A DNA stretch of 9,162 nucleotides from an uncultured bacterium (GTDB lineage Bacteria > Cyanobacteriota > Vampirovibrionia > Gastranaerophilales > Gastranaerophilaceae), in the NCBI GenBank assembly GCA_902489575.1, contig CABUAQ010000079.1, positions 1 through 9,162 of the forward strand, read 5' to 3'. Both the position numbers and the translations under genes were made by a program. Shown here piece by piece: positions 1-6,349 of the stretch; within the stretch, counting starts at the first letter, position 1; each line of letters begins with the position of its first letter. The notes below the pieces were generated by a model, which had not been told where the DNA came from, searched no databases, and was given only the letters and a program-made list of their open reading frames with translations.

Positions 1-32
1 CGAAATTTATCACACTTTCTCGAAGTCTGACA

Positions 33-105
33 GCGTGTAGAAATTTGTAATTGGATTTTTTCTACACGCGAAAACGGCATGAACATCAGTCCAAGCCGTT
101 TTCGC
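33..105. repeat. Two back-to-back perfect 11-bp inverted repeats
   Basis: Stem 1 pairs 33-43 (GCGTGTAGAAA) with 59-69 around a 15-base loop. Stem 2 pairs 68-78 (GCGAAAACGGC) with 95-105 around a 16-base loop. The two share bases 68-69, so one follows the other almost without a gap. Neither is followed by a T-run on the + strand. Stem 1 has a T-rich loop but no terminator layout. The element lies in non-coding DNA before the HAD gene. It could be a bidirectional terminator for a gene left of the window, a structured leader, or a dispersed intergenic repeat. The stems are read directly; the function is unknown. Confidence 0.65.
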
Positions 106-136
106 AGTTAAAGCATACATATCAATAACCGAGGTT

Positions 137-151
137 GCCGATATTTTCGGC
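137..151. repeat. Short hairpin ahead of the HAD gene
   Basis: GCCGA at 137-141 pairs perfectly with TCGGC at 147-151 around a five-base AT loop. It ends 21 bases before the HAD start codon. With five base pairs it may be chance. If transcribed it would sit in the leader close to the start, where the ribosome binding site is already weak. Confidence 0.3.
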
Positions 152-172
152 GCTAATAATAAAGAATAAGCT

Positions 173-817
173 ATGAAATATAAATACGTAATTTGGGATT
201 GGAACGGCACGCTTTTTGACGATGTTGAAATCAGCGTTTACACAATGAACAAAATGCTTGAAAAAACAGGATATAAAAACAGAATTGACCTTGATTTATA
301 TAAGAAAATATTTACGTTCCCCGTAAGTGAATATTATCAAAAGGCAGGCTTTGATTTTTCGAGGGATAAATTTGAGGACTTGGCTGAAATATATGTTGAG
401 GTTTATACTTCTTTGCAATTTACGGCAAAGCTTAATGATGAAACGCTGCCGATTCTTAAACTCCTTAAAAATAGGGGATGTAAGCAAATCATTGTTTCCG
501 CCTGCGAGAAAAACAGACTTTTAAATCAGGTGGAGAAATTTAAAGTCAAAGATTACTTTGATGATGTATTGGGTATAGATGACGATTTGGCGGTGAGCAA
601 ATCAAGTCTTGCGAAAAAGTGGTTTGATGATAACAAAATAGATAAAAACGATGTCCTTTTTATCGGAGATACCGTTCACGATTATGAAGTTTCGCAAAGT
701 ATTTCCTGCGATTGCATACTTGTTTCCTGCGGCCATCAGGATAGAAGTGTTCTTGAAAAAACAAATGCGCCTGTTTTGGACAAATTAAGCCAAATTTCCG
801 ATTTTCTTGCACTTTAA
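173..817 (+). CDS. HAD-superfamily hydrolase, phosphoglycolate-phosphatase-like
   Basis: A soluble 214-residue haloacid dehalogenase-type protein, probably a small-molecule phosphatase; the substrate cannot be read from sequence. Motif I is DWNGTLFDD, with nucleophile Asp9 and Asn11 where most HAD phosphatases have the acid/base Asp. Motif II is IIVSA (Ser109). Motif III is a Lys, probably Lys143 in SKSS. Motif IV is FIGDTVHD (Asp166, Asp170). The helical stretch between motifs I and II (about 18-90) fits a C1 cap, and the length is normal for the family. The start at 173 is the first possible one, because an in-frame TAA lies at 167-169. No good Shine-Dalgarno precedes it, so translation may be weak. 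It is 108 bases from the next gene, which has its own promoter, so it is probably transcribed separately. The family call is firm; the specific activity is open. Confidence 0.88.
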   Translation: MKYKYVIWDWNGTLFDDVEISVYTMNKMLEKTGYKNRIDLDLYKKIFTFPVSEYYQKAGFDFSRDKFEDLAEIYVEVYTSLQFTAKLNDETLPILKLLKNRGCKQIIVSACEKNRLLNQVEKFKVKDYFDDVLGIDDDLAVSKSSLAKKWFDDNKIDKNDVLFIGDTVHDYEVSQSISCDCILVSCGHQDRSVLEKTNAPVLDKLSQISDFLAL

Positions 818-850
818 TTGTTACTAATAATTTACAAAATCTTTAAACAG

Positions 851-879
851 TTGAGTTTTATGTTATATTATGGTAAAAT
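851..879 (+). promoter_or_regulatory. Probable sigma-A promoter of the GH20-M28 operon
   Basis: The -35 candidate is TTGAGT (851-856). After a 17-base spacer comes TAAAAT (874-879), preceded by TG at 871-872, giving an extended -10. The predicted start of transcription is near 886, leaving a leader of about 40 bases. The octamer TGGTAAAA occurs at 871-878 and again exactly 20 bases later at 891-898, two helical turns apart. The second copy could be part of a regulator site or a chance repeat in AT-rich DNA. Confidence 0.5.
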
Positions 880-925
880 GTAAAATGTTGTGGTAAAACA
901 AAATGTATATTAGTGAGGTAATTTT

Positions 926-2500
926 ATGTTGCAGTTAATACCGCTTGCATACTATGCTCAGGAAAAGAGCGGCGTGTTTGCGATAGACGAACAGCTTAAG
1001 GTGAATTCCGATTTTGATTTAAAACTTTTAAAGCTTGAAAAAGCTCAGGACGGCAAACTTGTTATAAAAAAGGACTCTTCGCTTGATAAAGAGGAATATA
1101 AGTTGGAGGTTACACCCGATTTAATTTCAATCAAGGCTTCAAGTGAAACAGGCGCTTATTATGCGCTTCAAACTCTCCGTCAGATTGGTAAATTTGAGCT
1201 TGGCTCAAAAGAAATTCCTTGTTGCATTATTAATGATAAGCCAAGATTTTCTTGGAGAGGCGTTCAGCTTGATGAAAGCCGCCATTTCTTCGGCAAGGAA
1301 TATGTTAAAAAAATGCTCGATATGATGTTTATGTTAAAGCTTAATGTTTTCCATTGGCATTTGACTGACGATCAGGGCTGGAGAATTGAAATTAAAAAAT
1401 ATCCGCTTCTTACCGAGATTGGCTCAAAAAGAGCATATACTCAAATTCACGGTTGGGGCAGTACAGATATTATTAATGAGGAATATTCGGGTTTTTATAC
1501 TCAGGATGATATTAAGGAAATTGTTGATTATGCCGCAAAACGTGGAATAATGGTGGTGCCTGAAATTGATTTTCCGGCTCACTGCGCCGCTGCTATTGCC
1601 GCTTATCCTTGGCTTGCGTGCCGTGAAATTAACAGGGATGTGCCCGGATACTTTGGCGGCGCCATTCCTCAAAGAAAGCTTAGGCAATTTGATTGGAACA
1701 GGCCTATTTGCCCAGGCAAGGATAAAACGGTTGATTTTGTTAAAAACGTTATTGATGAGGTTTGCTCACTTTTCCCTGCACCTTATTTTCATATCGGCGG
1801 TGACGAAGCACCGAAGTCGGAGTGGAAAAAATGCCCTTGCTGTCAAAAGAGGATTAAGGATAACAACCTTAAGGACGAGGAAGATTTGCAAGGCTGGCTT
1901 AATAATGAAATTCTTGCGTTTGTCAAGTCAAAGGGCAAGAGGCTTATCGGTTGGAATGAGGTTTTAAAGGCAAAAAGCCTTGATAAATCCGTAATATGCC
2001 AATATTGGACTCCTAAAAAAGATTCAAGAGCAAGAGATTGGGCAAATAACGGCAACAGCGTAATCTTGTCTAATCATCAGTCCTTCTATTTTGATATGAC
2101 TTATGCTCAATACTCTCTTAAAAACACATATAATTACAACTATAAAAATTTCGGAATTAAACCCGAAAGTGAAAAAAACATTCTCGGAATAGAGGCAGAA
2201 AACTGGACAGAGTGGACAGATTGTCCCGAAAAGTTAGAAGTATTTATGTATCCGAGAACTCAAGCGCTTGCCGAGGTGGCTTGGTCGCCTGAAAGCAAGA
2301 AAGAATTTGATTCATTTATGGCAAGAATGGAAAATTTCAAGCCGTATTTTGAATATTTTGGTATGAGCTATGCGGTAAACAGTGTAGCTATGCCTAAAAA
2401 ATGGCTCTTAAAATCAAAGATTAGAAAAGAGTTCAGTATGGGCGATACTCATCTTGAAGTTAAGCTTAACAAAAAATATATTGAGCAAGGAGAAAAGTAA
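926..2500 (+). CDS. Beta-N-acetylhexosaminidase, glycoside hydrolase family 20
   Basis: Removes terminal beta-linked GlcNAc/GalNAc from oligosaccharides by substrate-assisted catalysis. Residues about 1-100 form the GH20b-like N-terminal domain, ending in the typical AYYALQTLRQI stretch. The catalytic barrel starts at RGVQLDESRHF (Asp116, Arg119, His120). It continues through FHWHLTDDQGWR (143-152) and VPEIDFPAH (Glu213, His219) to the catalytic pair Asp293-Glu294 in HIGGDE, followed by a conserved WKKCPCCQ segment. A late GIEAENWTEW motif completes the substrate pocket. There is no signal peptide or anchor, so it should be cytoplasmic and act on imported chito-, mucin- or host-glycan oligosaccharides. 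A GAGGT ribosome binding site at 915-919 supports the start. The next gene begins at the base after its stop codon, so the two are co-transcribed. No transporter or GlcNAc-catabolic gene is nearby. The family call is very secure. Confidence 0.95.
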   Translation: MLQLIPLAYYAQEKSGVFAIDEQLKVNSDFDLKLLKLEKAQDGKLVIKKDSSLDKEEYKLEVTPDLISIKASSETGAYYALQTLRQIGKFELGSKEIPCCIINDKPRFSWRGVQLDESRHFFGKEYVKKMLDMMFMLKLNVFHWHLTDDQGWRIEIKKYPLLTEIGSKRAYTQIHGWGSTDIINEEYSGFYTQDDIKEIVDYAAKRGIMVVPEIDFPAHCAAAIAAYPWLACREINRDVPGYFGGAIPQRKLRQFDWNRPICPGKDKTVDFVKNVIDEVCSLFPAPYFHIGGDEAPKSEWKKCPCCQKRIKDNNLKDEEDLQGWLNNEILAFVKSKGKRLIGWNEVLKAKSLDKSVICQYWTPKKDSRARDWANNGNSVILSNHQSFYFDMTYAQYSLKNTYNYNYKNFGIKPESEKNILGIEAENWTEWTDCPEKLEVFMYPRTQALAEVAWSPESKKEFDSFMARMENFKPYFEYFGMSYAVNSVAMPKKWLLKSKIRKEFSMGDTHLEVKLNKKYIEQGEK

Positions 2501-3775
2501 ATGAAATTTTCTGATTTTCCTCAGGCAGTAATCAAAGAAAATGTTGATTATACCGTTAAGGAAATTACAAACGTAATTAAAAAATACGGACCTCGTGAGT
2601 CAGGCAACGAGAATTGCTATGCGGCTCAAAAGCATATTAAAAAAGAAATGGATACTTTCTGCGACGGTACAGAGTTTGAAAGCTATAAAATGGCTCCCAA
2701 GGCATTTCTCCATTTTACAAAGCTTGTATCTGTTGTCATTTTCTTGGCAATAGTTGCTTGTGCAATTTTAATGTATACAAGTATTATTACACCTCTTTTG
2801 GCGCAATGTATTGTTTGCGGCGTTGTTTTTGTAGGTCTTTTTATCACCGTTATGGAATTTTTGCTTTATAAGCAGTTTATGGACCCTCTTTATAAAAAGA
2901 TTGAGGCTCATAATCTTATGGGTGTACGAAAGCCGAGAGGCGAGGTTAAGAGAAGAATTGTTATCAGCGGTCATATTGATGCGGCTTATGAATGGCGTCA
3001 CCTTTACTACGGTAAAAAAGTACCTCTTATGGCTATCTTTATGAGTTGGACAATCGGAGGTGCAATCGTTTCATTTATTTTGAGCGTTATCGCTATTGTT
3101 GCCAACTTTGTTGATATGGGCACTTTCGGCGATTTTATGATTAATTACAGCTACATTTTCCATTTTGTAACTGCTCTTGGTATGGTTACATTGTTTATGT
3201 TTGTTGATTTCAACACTATTTCTCCGGGTGCTAACGATAACCTTACAGGTACTTATGCAGCTGTCTGTGCACTTCGTATGCTTGATATGGCAGGTGTTGA
3301 TTTTGAAAATACAGAGGTTTGCGCTATGATTACAGACGGCGAGGAAGCAGGTCTCAGAGGTTGCAAGAGTTGGGCAAAAAATCATTATGACGAATATGTA
3401 AACAGTGGCGTTGAAACGGTTGTTTTGTGTGTAGATACTCTTACCGACCGTGAATATCTCCGTGTTTATAATAAGGATATGACCGGTACTGTTAAAAATA
3501 ATCAGCAGTTTAGCCAATTGGTTATGGACGCATCTAAGGACGCAGGTCATGATGACATTGAACTTTCTTCTGTCTTTTTCGGTTCTTCGGACGCTGCTGC
3601 TTTTTCTCAGGCAGGAATTACTGCAACGTGCCTTGCCGCTATGGACCCAAGGCCGGCAGATTATTATCATAACCGCCGTGACACGGCAGATCGCCTTGTT
3701 CCTGAAACTATCAAAACAGGCTTTGACGTTATTATTTCCACTATTCTTAATTTTGACGAAAAAGGTCTTAACTAA
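2501..3775 (+). CDS. Membrane-embedded M28-type metallopeptidase
   Basis: A 424-residue zinc aminopeptidase-like protein. All M28 metal and catalytic positions are visible: His158 and Asp160 in SGHID, bridging Asp246 in GANDN, Glu281-Glu282 in DGEEAG, Asp312 in CVDT, and His390 in YYHNRRDT. Hydrophobic segments at about 73-93, 96-123, 175-203 and 215-237 look like four membrane helices. The last two lie between the first ligand pair and the bridging Asp, so the peptidase fold is interrupted by a membrane hairpin. There is no cleavable signal peptide. An AAGGAG site at 2487-2492, inside the end of the GH20 gene, lies eight bases before the ATG, and the GH20 stop abuts the start. Co-expression suggests handling of peptides or glycopeptides together with amino-sugar release, which is inference. 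Substrate and topology are unknown. Confidence 0.88.
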   Translation: MKFSDFPQAVIKENVDYTVKEITNVIKKYGPRESGNENCYAAQKHIKKEMDTFCDGTEFESYKMAPKAFLHFTKLVSVVIFLAIVACAILMYTSIITPLLAQCIVCGVVFVGLFITVMEFLLYKQFMDPLYKKIEAHNLMGVRKPRGEVKRRIVISGHIDAAYEWRHLYYGKKVPLMAIFMSWTIGGAIVSFILSVIAIVANFVDMGTFGDFMINYSYIFHFVTALGMVTLFMFVDFNTISPGANDNLTGTYAAVCALRMLDMAGVDFENTEVCAMITDGEEAGLRGCKSWAKNHYDEYVNSGVETVVLCVDTLTDREYLRVYNKDMTGTVKNNQQFSQLVMDASKDAGHDDIELSSVFFGSSDAAAFSQAGITATCLAAMDPRPADYYHNRRDTADRLVPETIKTGFDVIISTILNFDEKGLN

Positions 3776-3784
3776 ATAATTATT

Positions 3785-3841
3785 AAAGAGCAGGTAAGGG
3801 GGCATTTCCTTGTGCAATGCGCCTGATTCCTGCTCTTTTTT
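3785..3841 (+). terminator. Rho-independent terminator after the GH20-M28 operon
   Basis: AAAGAGCAGG (3785-3794) pairs perfectly with CCTGCTCTTT (3829-3838), and T continues to 3841. The 34-base interior can fold again through GCATT and AATGC, giving a two-tiered stem. It starts nine bases after the M28 stop codon. The A-run on the left arm means it could also work weakly on the opposite strand. Confidence 0.85.
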
Positions 3842-3844
3842 GTT

Positions 3845-3900
3845 ACTCAACCGTCAGTTGAGTGAAAAATCAACAAACAGTGTAGTTTAACAACTGACGG
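3845..3900. promoter_or_regulatory. Inverted repeat with a competing hairpin upstream of the Xre gene
   Basis: CCGTCAGTTG (3851-3860) and CAACTGACGG (3891-3900) are a perfect 10-bp inverted repeat, 30 bases apart. The left arm also belongs to another perfect hairpin, ACTCAAC (3845-3851) with GTTGAGT (3857-3863) around CGTCA. The two foldings exclude each other. The pair lies between the operon terminator and the promoter candidate of the HTH regulator, so two operator half-sites for autoregulation are plausible. A small repeat element is an alternative. The pairing is seen; the role is inferred. Confidence 0.5.
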
Positions 3901-3904
3901 ATAA

Positions 3905-3934
3905 TTGATTATTTGGCATTTTTGGTGTTACGAT
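3905..3934 (+). promoter_or_regulatory. Possible promoter of the Xre regulator
   Basis: TTGATT (3905-3910), an 18-base spacer, then TACGAT (3929-3934) with an extended TG at 3926-3927. It begins five bases after the right arm of the inverted repeat, so a protein bound there would meet RNA polymerase at the -35. Match quality is moderate. Confidence 0.35.
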
Positions 3935-3944
3935 TAGCTTACCG

Positions 3945-3952
3945 AAGGAGGT
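3945..3952 (+). promoter_or_regulatory. Shine-Dalgarno for the upstream start of the Xre gene
   Basis: AAGGAGGT lies seven bases before the ATG at 3960, an essentially ideal ribosome binding site. It supports real use of the longer start, which adds 15 residues before the usual beginning of the HTH domain. Confidence 0.75.
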
Positions 3953-3959
3953 AACTGAT

Positions 3960-4478
3960 ATGTTTAACAAAATCAAAAATGAAATTAAAACGGAGGTAGC
4001 GGCAATGAATATCGGTAATAATATATCCGCATTAAGAAAGAAAAAGGGAATAACGCAGGAGGAGCTTGCAAATGAATTGGGAGTATCTGCTCAGGCTGTT
4101 TCAAAATGGGAAAATAACAGTTCTTGCCCCGATGTTTCTCTACTTACCGAAATAGCCGATTATTTCGGTGTCAGCGTTGATGCTCTTCTTCGTGAGAACG
4201 AGGAAGATATTGTCAATTCATCAGAAAATAAAGACACAAATGCAAAATCAAGTGATGACAAAAAGAATATTATGATTAAGGTTACACAGCAAAATGGAAA
4301 AGAGAATATTATTAAAGTTCCTTTTAAGTTTGTAAAGCTCGGCCTTAATATCGGCAATATGTTTGGTCTTAGCAAGGATATTTCTGACAAAATTGCGACA
4401 TTGGCAGAAAATGATATGACGGATATTGTTAATATTGATACGGAAAACGGCGAGCATATTGCAATTACTCTTGATTAA
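3960..4478 (+). CDS. Xre-family HTH regulator with a SHOCT-like C-terminal domain
   Basis: A 172-residue DNA-binding regulator. Residues 18-77 are a classic HTH_3 domain: ALRKKKGITQEELANELGVS, then QAVSKWENN with the recognition helix, and SLLTEIADYFGVSVDALL. An acidic, Ser/Asn/Asp-rich linker (about 78-103) leads to residues 104-172. These resemble the SHOCT-like domain at the N-terminus of YvlB/LiaX-type envelope-stress proteins: a short strand, VPFKFVKLGLNIG, a helix, then VNIDTENGEHIAITLD. That assignment comes from pattern memory and is less certain than the HTH. Two in-frame starts are available, 3960 and 4005 (Met16), each with a strong Shine-Dalgarno. The second matches where such HTH domains normally begin. 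The inverted repeat just upstream suggests autoregulation. It probably forms a single-gene unit, with guaA driven by its own promoter. Confidence 0.88.
   Translation: MFNKIKNEIKTEVAAMNIGNNISALRKKKGITQEELANELGVSAQAVSKWENNSSCPDVSLLTEIADYFGVSVDALLRENEEDIVNSSENKDTNAKSSDDKKNIMIKVTQQNGKENIIKVPFKFVKLGLNIGNMFGLSKDISDKIATLAENDMTDIVNIDTENGEHIAITLD
3992..3997 (+). promoter_or_regulatory. Internal Shine-Dalgarno for the second start (ATG 4005)
   Basis: GGAGGT sits seven bases before ATG 4005, the same spacing as the upstream site. Initiation here would give a 157-residue protein starting MNIGNNIS, the canonical beginning of this type of HTH regulator. Confidence 0.65.
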
Positions 4479-4537
4479 TTTTTTCAGTTCGTAAAAATTA
4501 TGACTCAATGATTATTTATCATTATTTTCAATATTAC

Positions 4538-4566
4538 TTGCAAATGCTCTTTTTATAATATATAAT
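4538..4566 (+). promoter_or_regulatory. Strong sigma-A promoter of guaA
   Basis: TTGCAA (4538-4543), a 17-base spacer and a perfect TATAAT (4561-4566). A second TATAAT overlaps upstream at 4554-4559. Transcription should start near 4573, leaving about 24 bases of leader. That is too short for a purine riboswitch, so control by guanine would need a protein regulator. Confidence 0.75.
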
Positions 4567-4596
4567 AAACTGTAAGTAATTTTTACGGAGGAAAAT

Positions 4597-6123
4597 ATGG
4601 AAAAAATACTTGTTCTTGATTTCGGCGGGCAGTATAATCAGCTTATCGCAAGACGTGTGCGTGACCACCATGTTTATGCGGAAATTTTGCCTTATACAAC
4701 CGACCTTGAAACTATTAAGAAAAATGATTATAAAGGTATTATTTTTACGGGCGGTCCTAACTCGGTTTACGATATGGCATCTCCGCACTATACTAAAGAT
4801 ATACTAAATATCGGAGTACCTATTTTAGGTATTTGCTACGGCTGTCAGCTTATCGCTTGGATGGGTGACGGCGAGGTTAAAACAGCTCCTCAAAGTGAAT
4901 ACGGCAAGATTGAATTTACTAAAAAAGAGTCAAAGCTTTTTAAAGACGTTGATGAAAAATCAGTAGTTTGGATGAGCCATACGGACTATATTTCAACTGT
5001 TCCTGAGGGCTTTGAGATTATCGGCACAACAGATGCCTGCCCTTGCGCAGCTATGCAAAATGTTGAGAAAAATATTTATGCCGTTCAATTCCACCCTGAG
5101 GTTACTCATTCTGTTTTCGGCTCGCAGATGCTTTATAATTTCCTTTATGAAGTTTGCGGCTGTAAGGGCGATTGGGTAATGGATAATTTTATTGAAAATA
5201 CCGTTGCTAAGCTTAGAAAACAGATTGGCGATAAAAAGGTTATCCTCGGTCTTTCAGGCGGTGTTGATTCTTCCGTCGCAGCAGGTCTTTTGTCACGTGC
5301 TGTCGGCAAACAGCTTACATGCGTTTTTGTTGATCAGGGCTTAATGCGTAAAAACGAAGGTGACTTTGTTGAAAAAACATTCACAAGCCTTTTTGATATG
5401 AATTTTGTAAGAGTAAACTGCGGCGATGTTTTCCTTGAAAAGCTTAAAGGTGTAGTTGACCCTGAGCAGAAGAGAAAAATTATCGGTACTGAATTTTTTA
5501 ATGTTTTCTGGAACGAAATCAGGAAACAGGACGAACTCGGTTATTTTGCACAGGGCACTATTTATCCCGACTGTATCGAATCAGGTAAAGGCGATGCCGA
5601 TGTTATCAAAACTCATCATAATAGGGTAAATACACCTGATGATGTTGAATTTCTCGGCATTATCGAGCCTCTTGCAGATTTATTTAAGGATGAGGTTCGT
5701 GCAGTAGGCGAAAAGCTTGGTATTCCTAAGCAACTTGTATGGAGACAGCCGTTCCCCGGTCCGGGCCTCGGTGTAAGAATTATCGGAGAAATTACTGCCG
5801 ATAAGATTAAAGTGCTTCAAGATGCCGATTGGGTTCTTAGAGATGAAATGGCAAAGAACGGATATGAGAAAAATCTTGCTCAGTTCTTCTGCGTTCTTCC
5901 TTGCGTTAAAACTGTCGGCGTTATGGGCGACCACAGAACTTATGATCACCTTGTTGCAATCCGTGCTGTAACGACCGATGATTTTATGACCGCCGATTGG
6001 GCGAAAATCCCTTACGATATCCTTGCTAAGGTTTCAAATCGTATTACAAACGAGGTAGAACATATAAATCGAGTGGTTTATGATATCACCTCCAAACCCC
6101 CCGGCACAGTCGAGTGGGAGTGA
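4597..6123 (+). CDS. guaA: GMP synthase, glutamine-hydrolysing
   Basis: Converts XMP, ATP and glutamine to GMP in the last step of guanine nucleotide synthesis; cytoplasmic homodimer. The class I glutamine amidotransferase domain (about 1-190) has the nucleophile Cys80 in GICYGCQL and the His166/Glu168 pair in FHPEV. The ATP-pyrophosphatase domain starts with the P-loop SGGVDSS (220-226), followed by FVDQGLMRKNEG. The dimerisation domain carries PFPGPGLGVR and ends in the invariant KPPGTVEWE. The length of 508 is normal and nothing is missing. GGAGG at 4587-4591 precedes the ATG. Position 81-84 reads YGCQ where YGMQ is more usual, a minor variation. The 3' end of this gene is a documented integration site for genomic islands, and unrelated accessory genes follow here. 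Confidence 0.98.
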   Translation: MEKILVLDFGGQYNQLIARRVRDHHVYAEILPYTTDLETIKKNDYKGIIFTGGPNSVYDMASPHYTKDILNIGVPILGICYGCQLIAWMGDGEVKTAPQSEYGKIEFTKKESKLFKDVDEKSVVWMSHTDYISTVPEGFEIIGTTDACPCAAMQNVEKNIYAVQFHPEVTHSVFGSQMLYNFLYEVCGCKGDWVMDNFIENTVAKLRKQIGDKKVILGLSGGVDSSVAAGLLSRAVGKQLTCVFVDQGLMRKNEGDFVEKTFTSLFDMNFVRVNCGDVFLEKLKGVVDPEQKRKIIGTEFFNVFWNEIRKQDELGYFAQGTIYPDCIESGKGDADVIKTHHNRVNTPDDVEFLGIIEPLADLFKDEVRAVGEKLGIPKQLVWRQPFPGPGLGVRIIGEITADKIKVLQDADWVLRDEMAKNGYEKNLAQFFCVLPCVKTVGVMGDHRTYDHLVAIRAVTTDDFMTADWAKIPYDILAKVSNRITNEVEHINRVVYDITSKPPGTVEWE

Positions 6124-6206
6124 GAAATCAACAAGGTTGATTTCGAGACCGTTGCTCCAAATCTATGATTTGGGAGAAACAGTCCGGTGGACTGTTTCGT
6201 AGCAAC
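6124..6206. repeat. Compact multi-hairpin element directly after guaA
   Basis: Hairpin A pairs 6124-6132 (GAAATCAAC) with 6136-6144 around AAG, starting at the base after the guaA stop codon. An outer stem, GTTGCT (6151-6156) with AGCAAC (6201-6206), encloses two more hairpins. B pairs CCAAATC (6157-6163) with 6167-6173 around TAT. C pairs GAAACAGTCC (6176-6185) with 6189-6198 around GGT. All four stems are perfect, the three hairpin loops are three bases long, and the last three stems make a three-way junction. No T-run follows any stem, so this is not a standard intrinsic terminator. It may protect the guaA mRNA 3' end, be a dispersed palindromic repeat, or serve as a recombination site. 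Confidence 0.8.
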
Positions 6207-6238
6207 TTGATAATAAATTTAAAACGCCATTATTCTAA

Positions 6239-6349
6239 ATGTTCTATCGGTTCGCAGGTACAATTATCTTAACTATAATTACCAGCGGCTGGCAAATTAA
6301 CGCTATAAGGCATAGTGAAAAAAGTGGTACAATGGTGAATCACAGATGA
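6239..6349 (+). CDS. Possible 36-residue hydrophobic small protein (doubtful)
   Basis: An ATG-initiated small ORF beginning MFYRFAGTIILTIITSGW, with a hydrophobic stretch at about 4-18 and a polar, His/Lys/Arg-rich tail. Its TGA (6347-6349) overlaps the ATG (6346-6348) of the next small ORF as ATGA, the usual form of translational coupling. Against it: no Shine-Dalgarno precedes the start, the length is within chance, and a promoter candidate overlaps its 5' end. I recognise no family. It is listed because the overlap and the hydrophobic core make it more than background. Confidence 0.2.
   Translation: MFYRFAGTIILTIITSGWQINAIRHSEKSGTMVNHR
6251..6279 (+). promoter_or_regulatory. Possible promoter for the accessory cassette
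   Basis: TTCGCA (6251-6256), a 17-base spacer and a perfect TATAAT (6274-6279). The start of transcription would be near 6286, about 120 bases before the HNH nuclease gene. The stretch also folds as an imperfect hairpin (6253-6287), which covers the -10. A weaker alternative is TTGATA (6207-6212) with TATTCT (6231-6236). Confidence 0.4.
6325..6333 (+). promoter_or_regulatory. Extended -10 element just before the GNAT-like stub
   Basis: TGGTACAAT reads as an extended -10 (TG, one base, TACAAT). No good -35 lies at the right distance. If active, the transcript would begin near 6340, only a few bases before the ATG at 6346, giving a nearly leaderless message for the stub ORF. Confidence 0.25.

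Noticed and set aside
1..50. Short open tails at the left edge as the C-terminus of an upstream gene
   Set aside because: All three + strand frames close by base 50 and the partial peptides match nothing I recognise; cannot be supported.
10..210. 66-codon open frame on the - strand over the twin hairpins
   Set aside because: It runs through two perfect inverted repeats and into the start of the HAD gene; the open frame is better explained by the structured non-coding element.
1566..1967. 133-codon + strand frame inside the GH20 gene
   Set aside because: Shadow frame covering the GH20 catalytic motifs, with no domain of its own.
3071..3850. 259-codon open frame on the - strand across the M28 gene and terminator
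   Set aside because: It mirrors a clearly conserved M28 coding region, crosses the operon terminator, has low-complexity Cys/Asn/Ile/Ser composition and no recognisable domain.
4507..4523. AATGAT/ATCATT hairpin after the Xre gene as a terminator
   Set aside because: Six mostly A-T pairs, unstable, and followed only by a broken T-rich stretch; too weak to call.
4567..4596. Purine riboswitch upstream of guaA
   Set aside because: The strong promoter leaves only about 24 bases of leader, too short for an aptamer.
6247..6261. GGTTCGCAGG resembling a tRNA T-loop
   Set aside because: No acceptor, D or anticodon arms can be built around it; the bases fit a promoter and hairpin instead.
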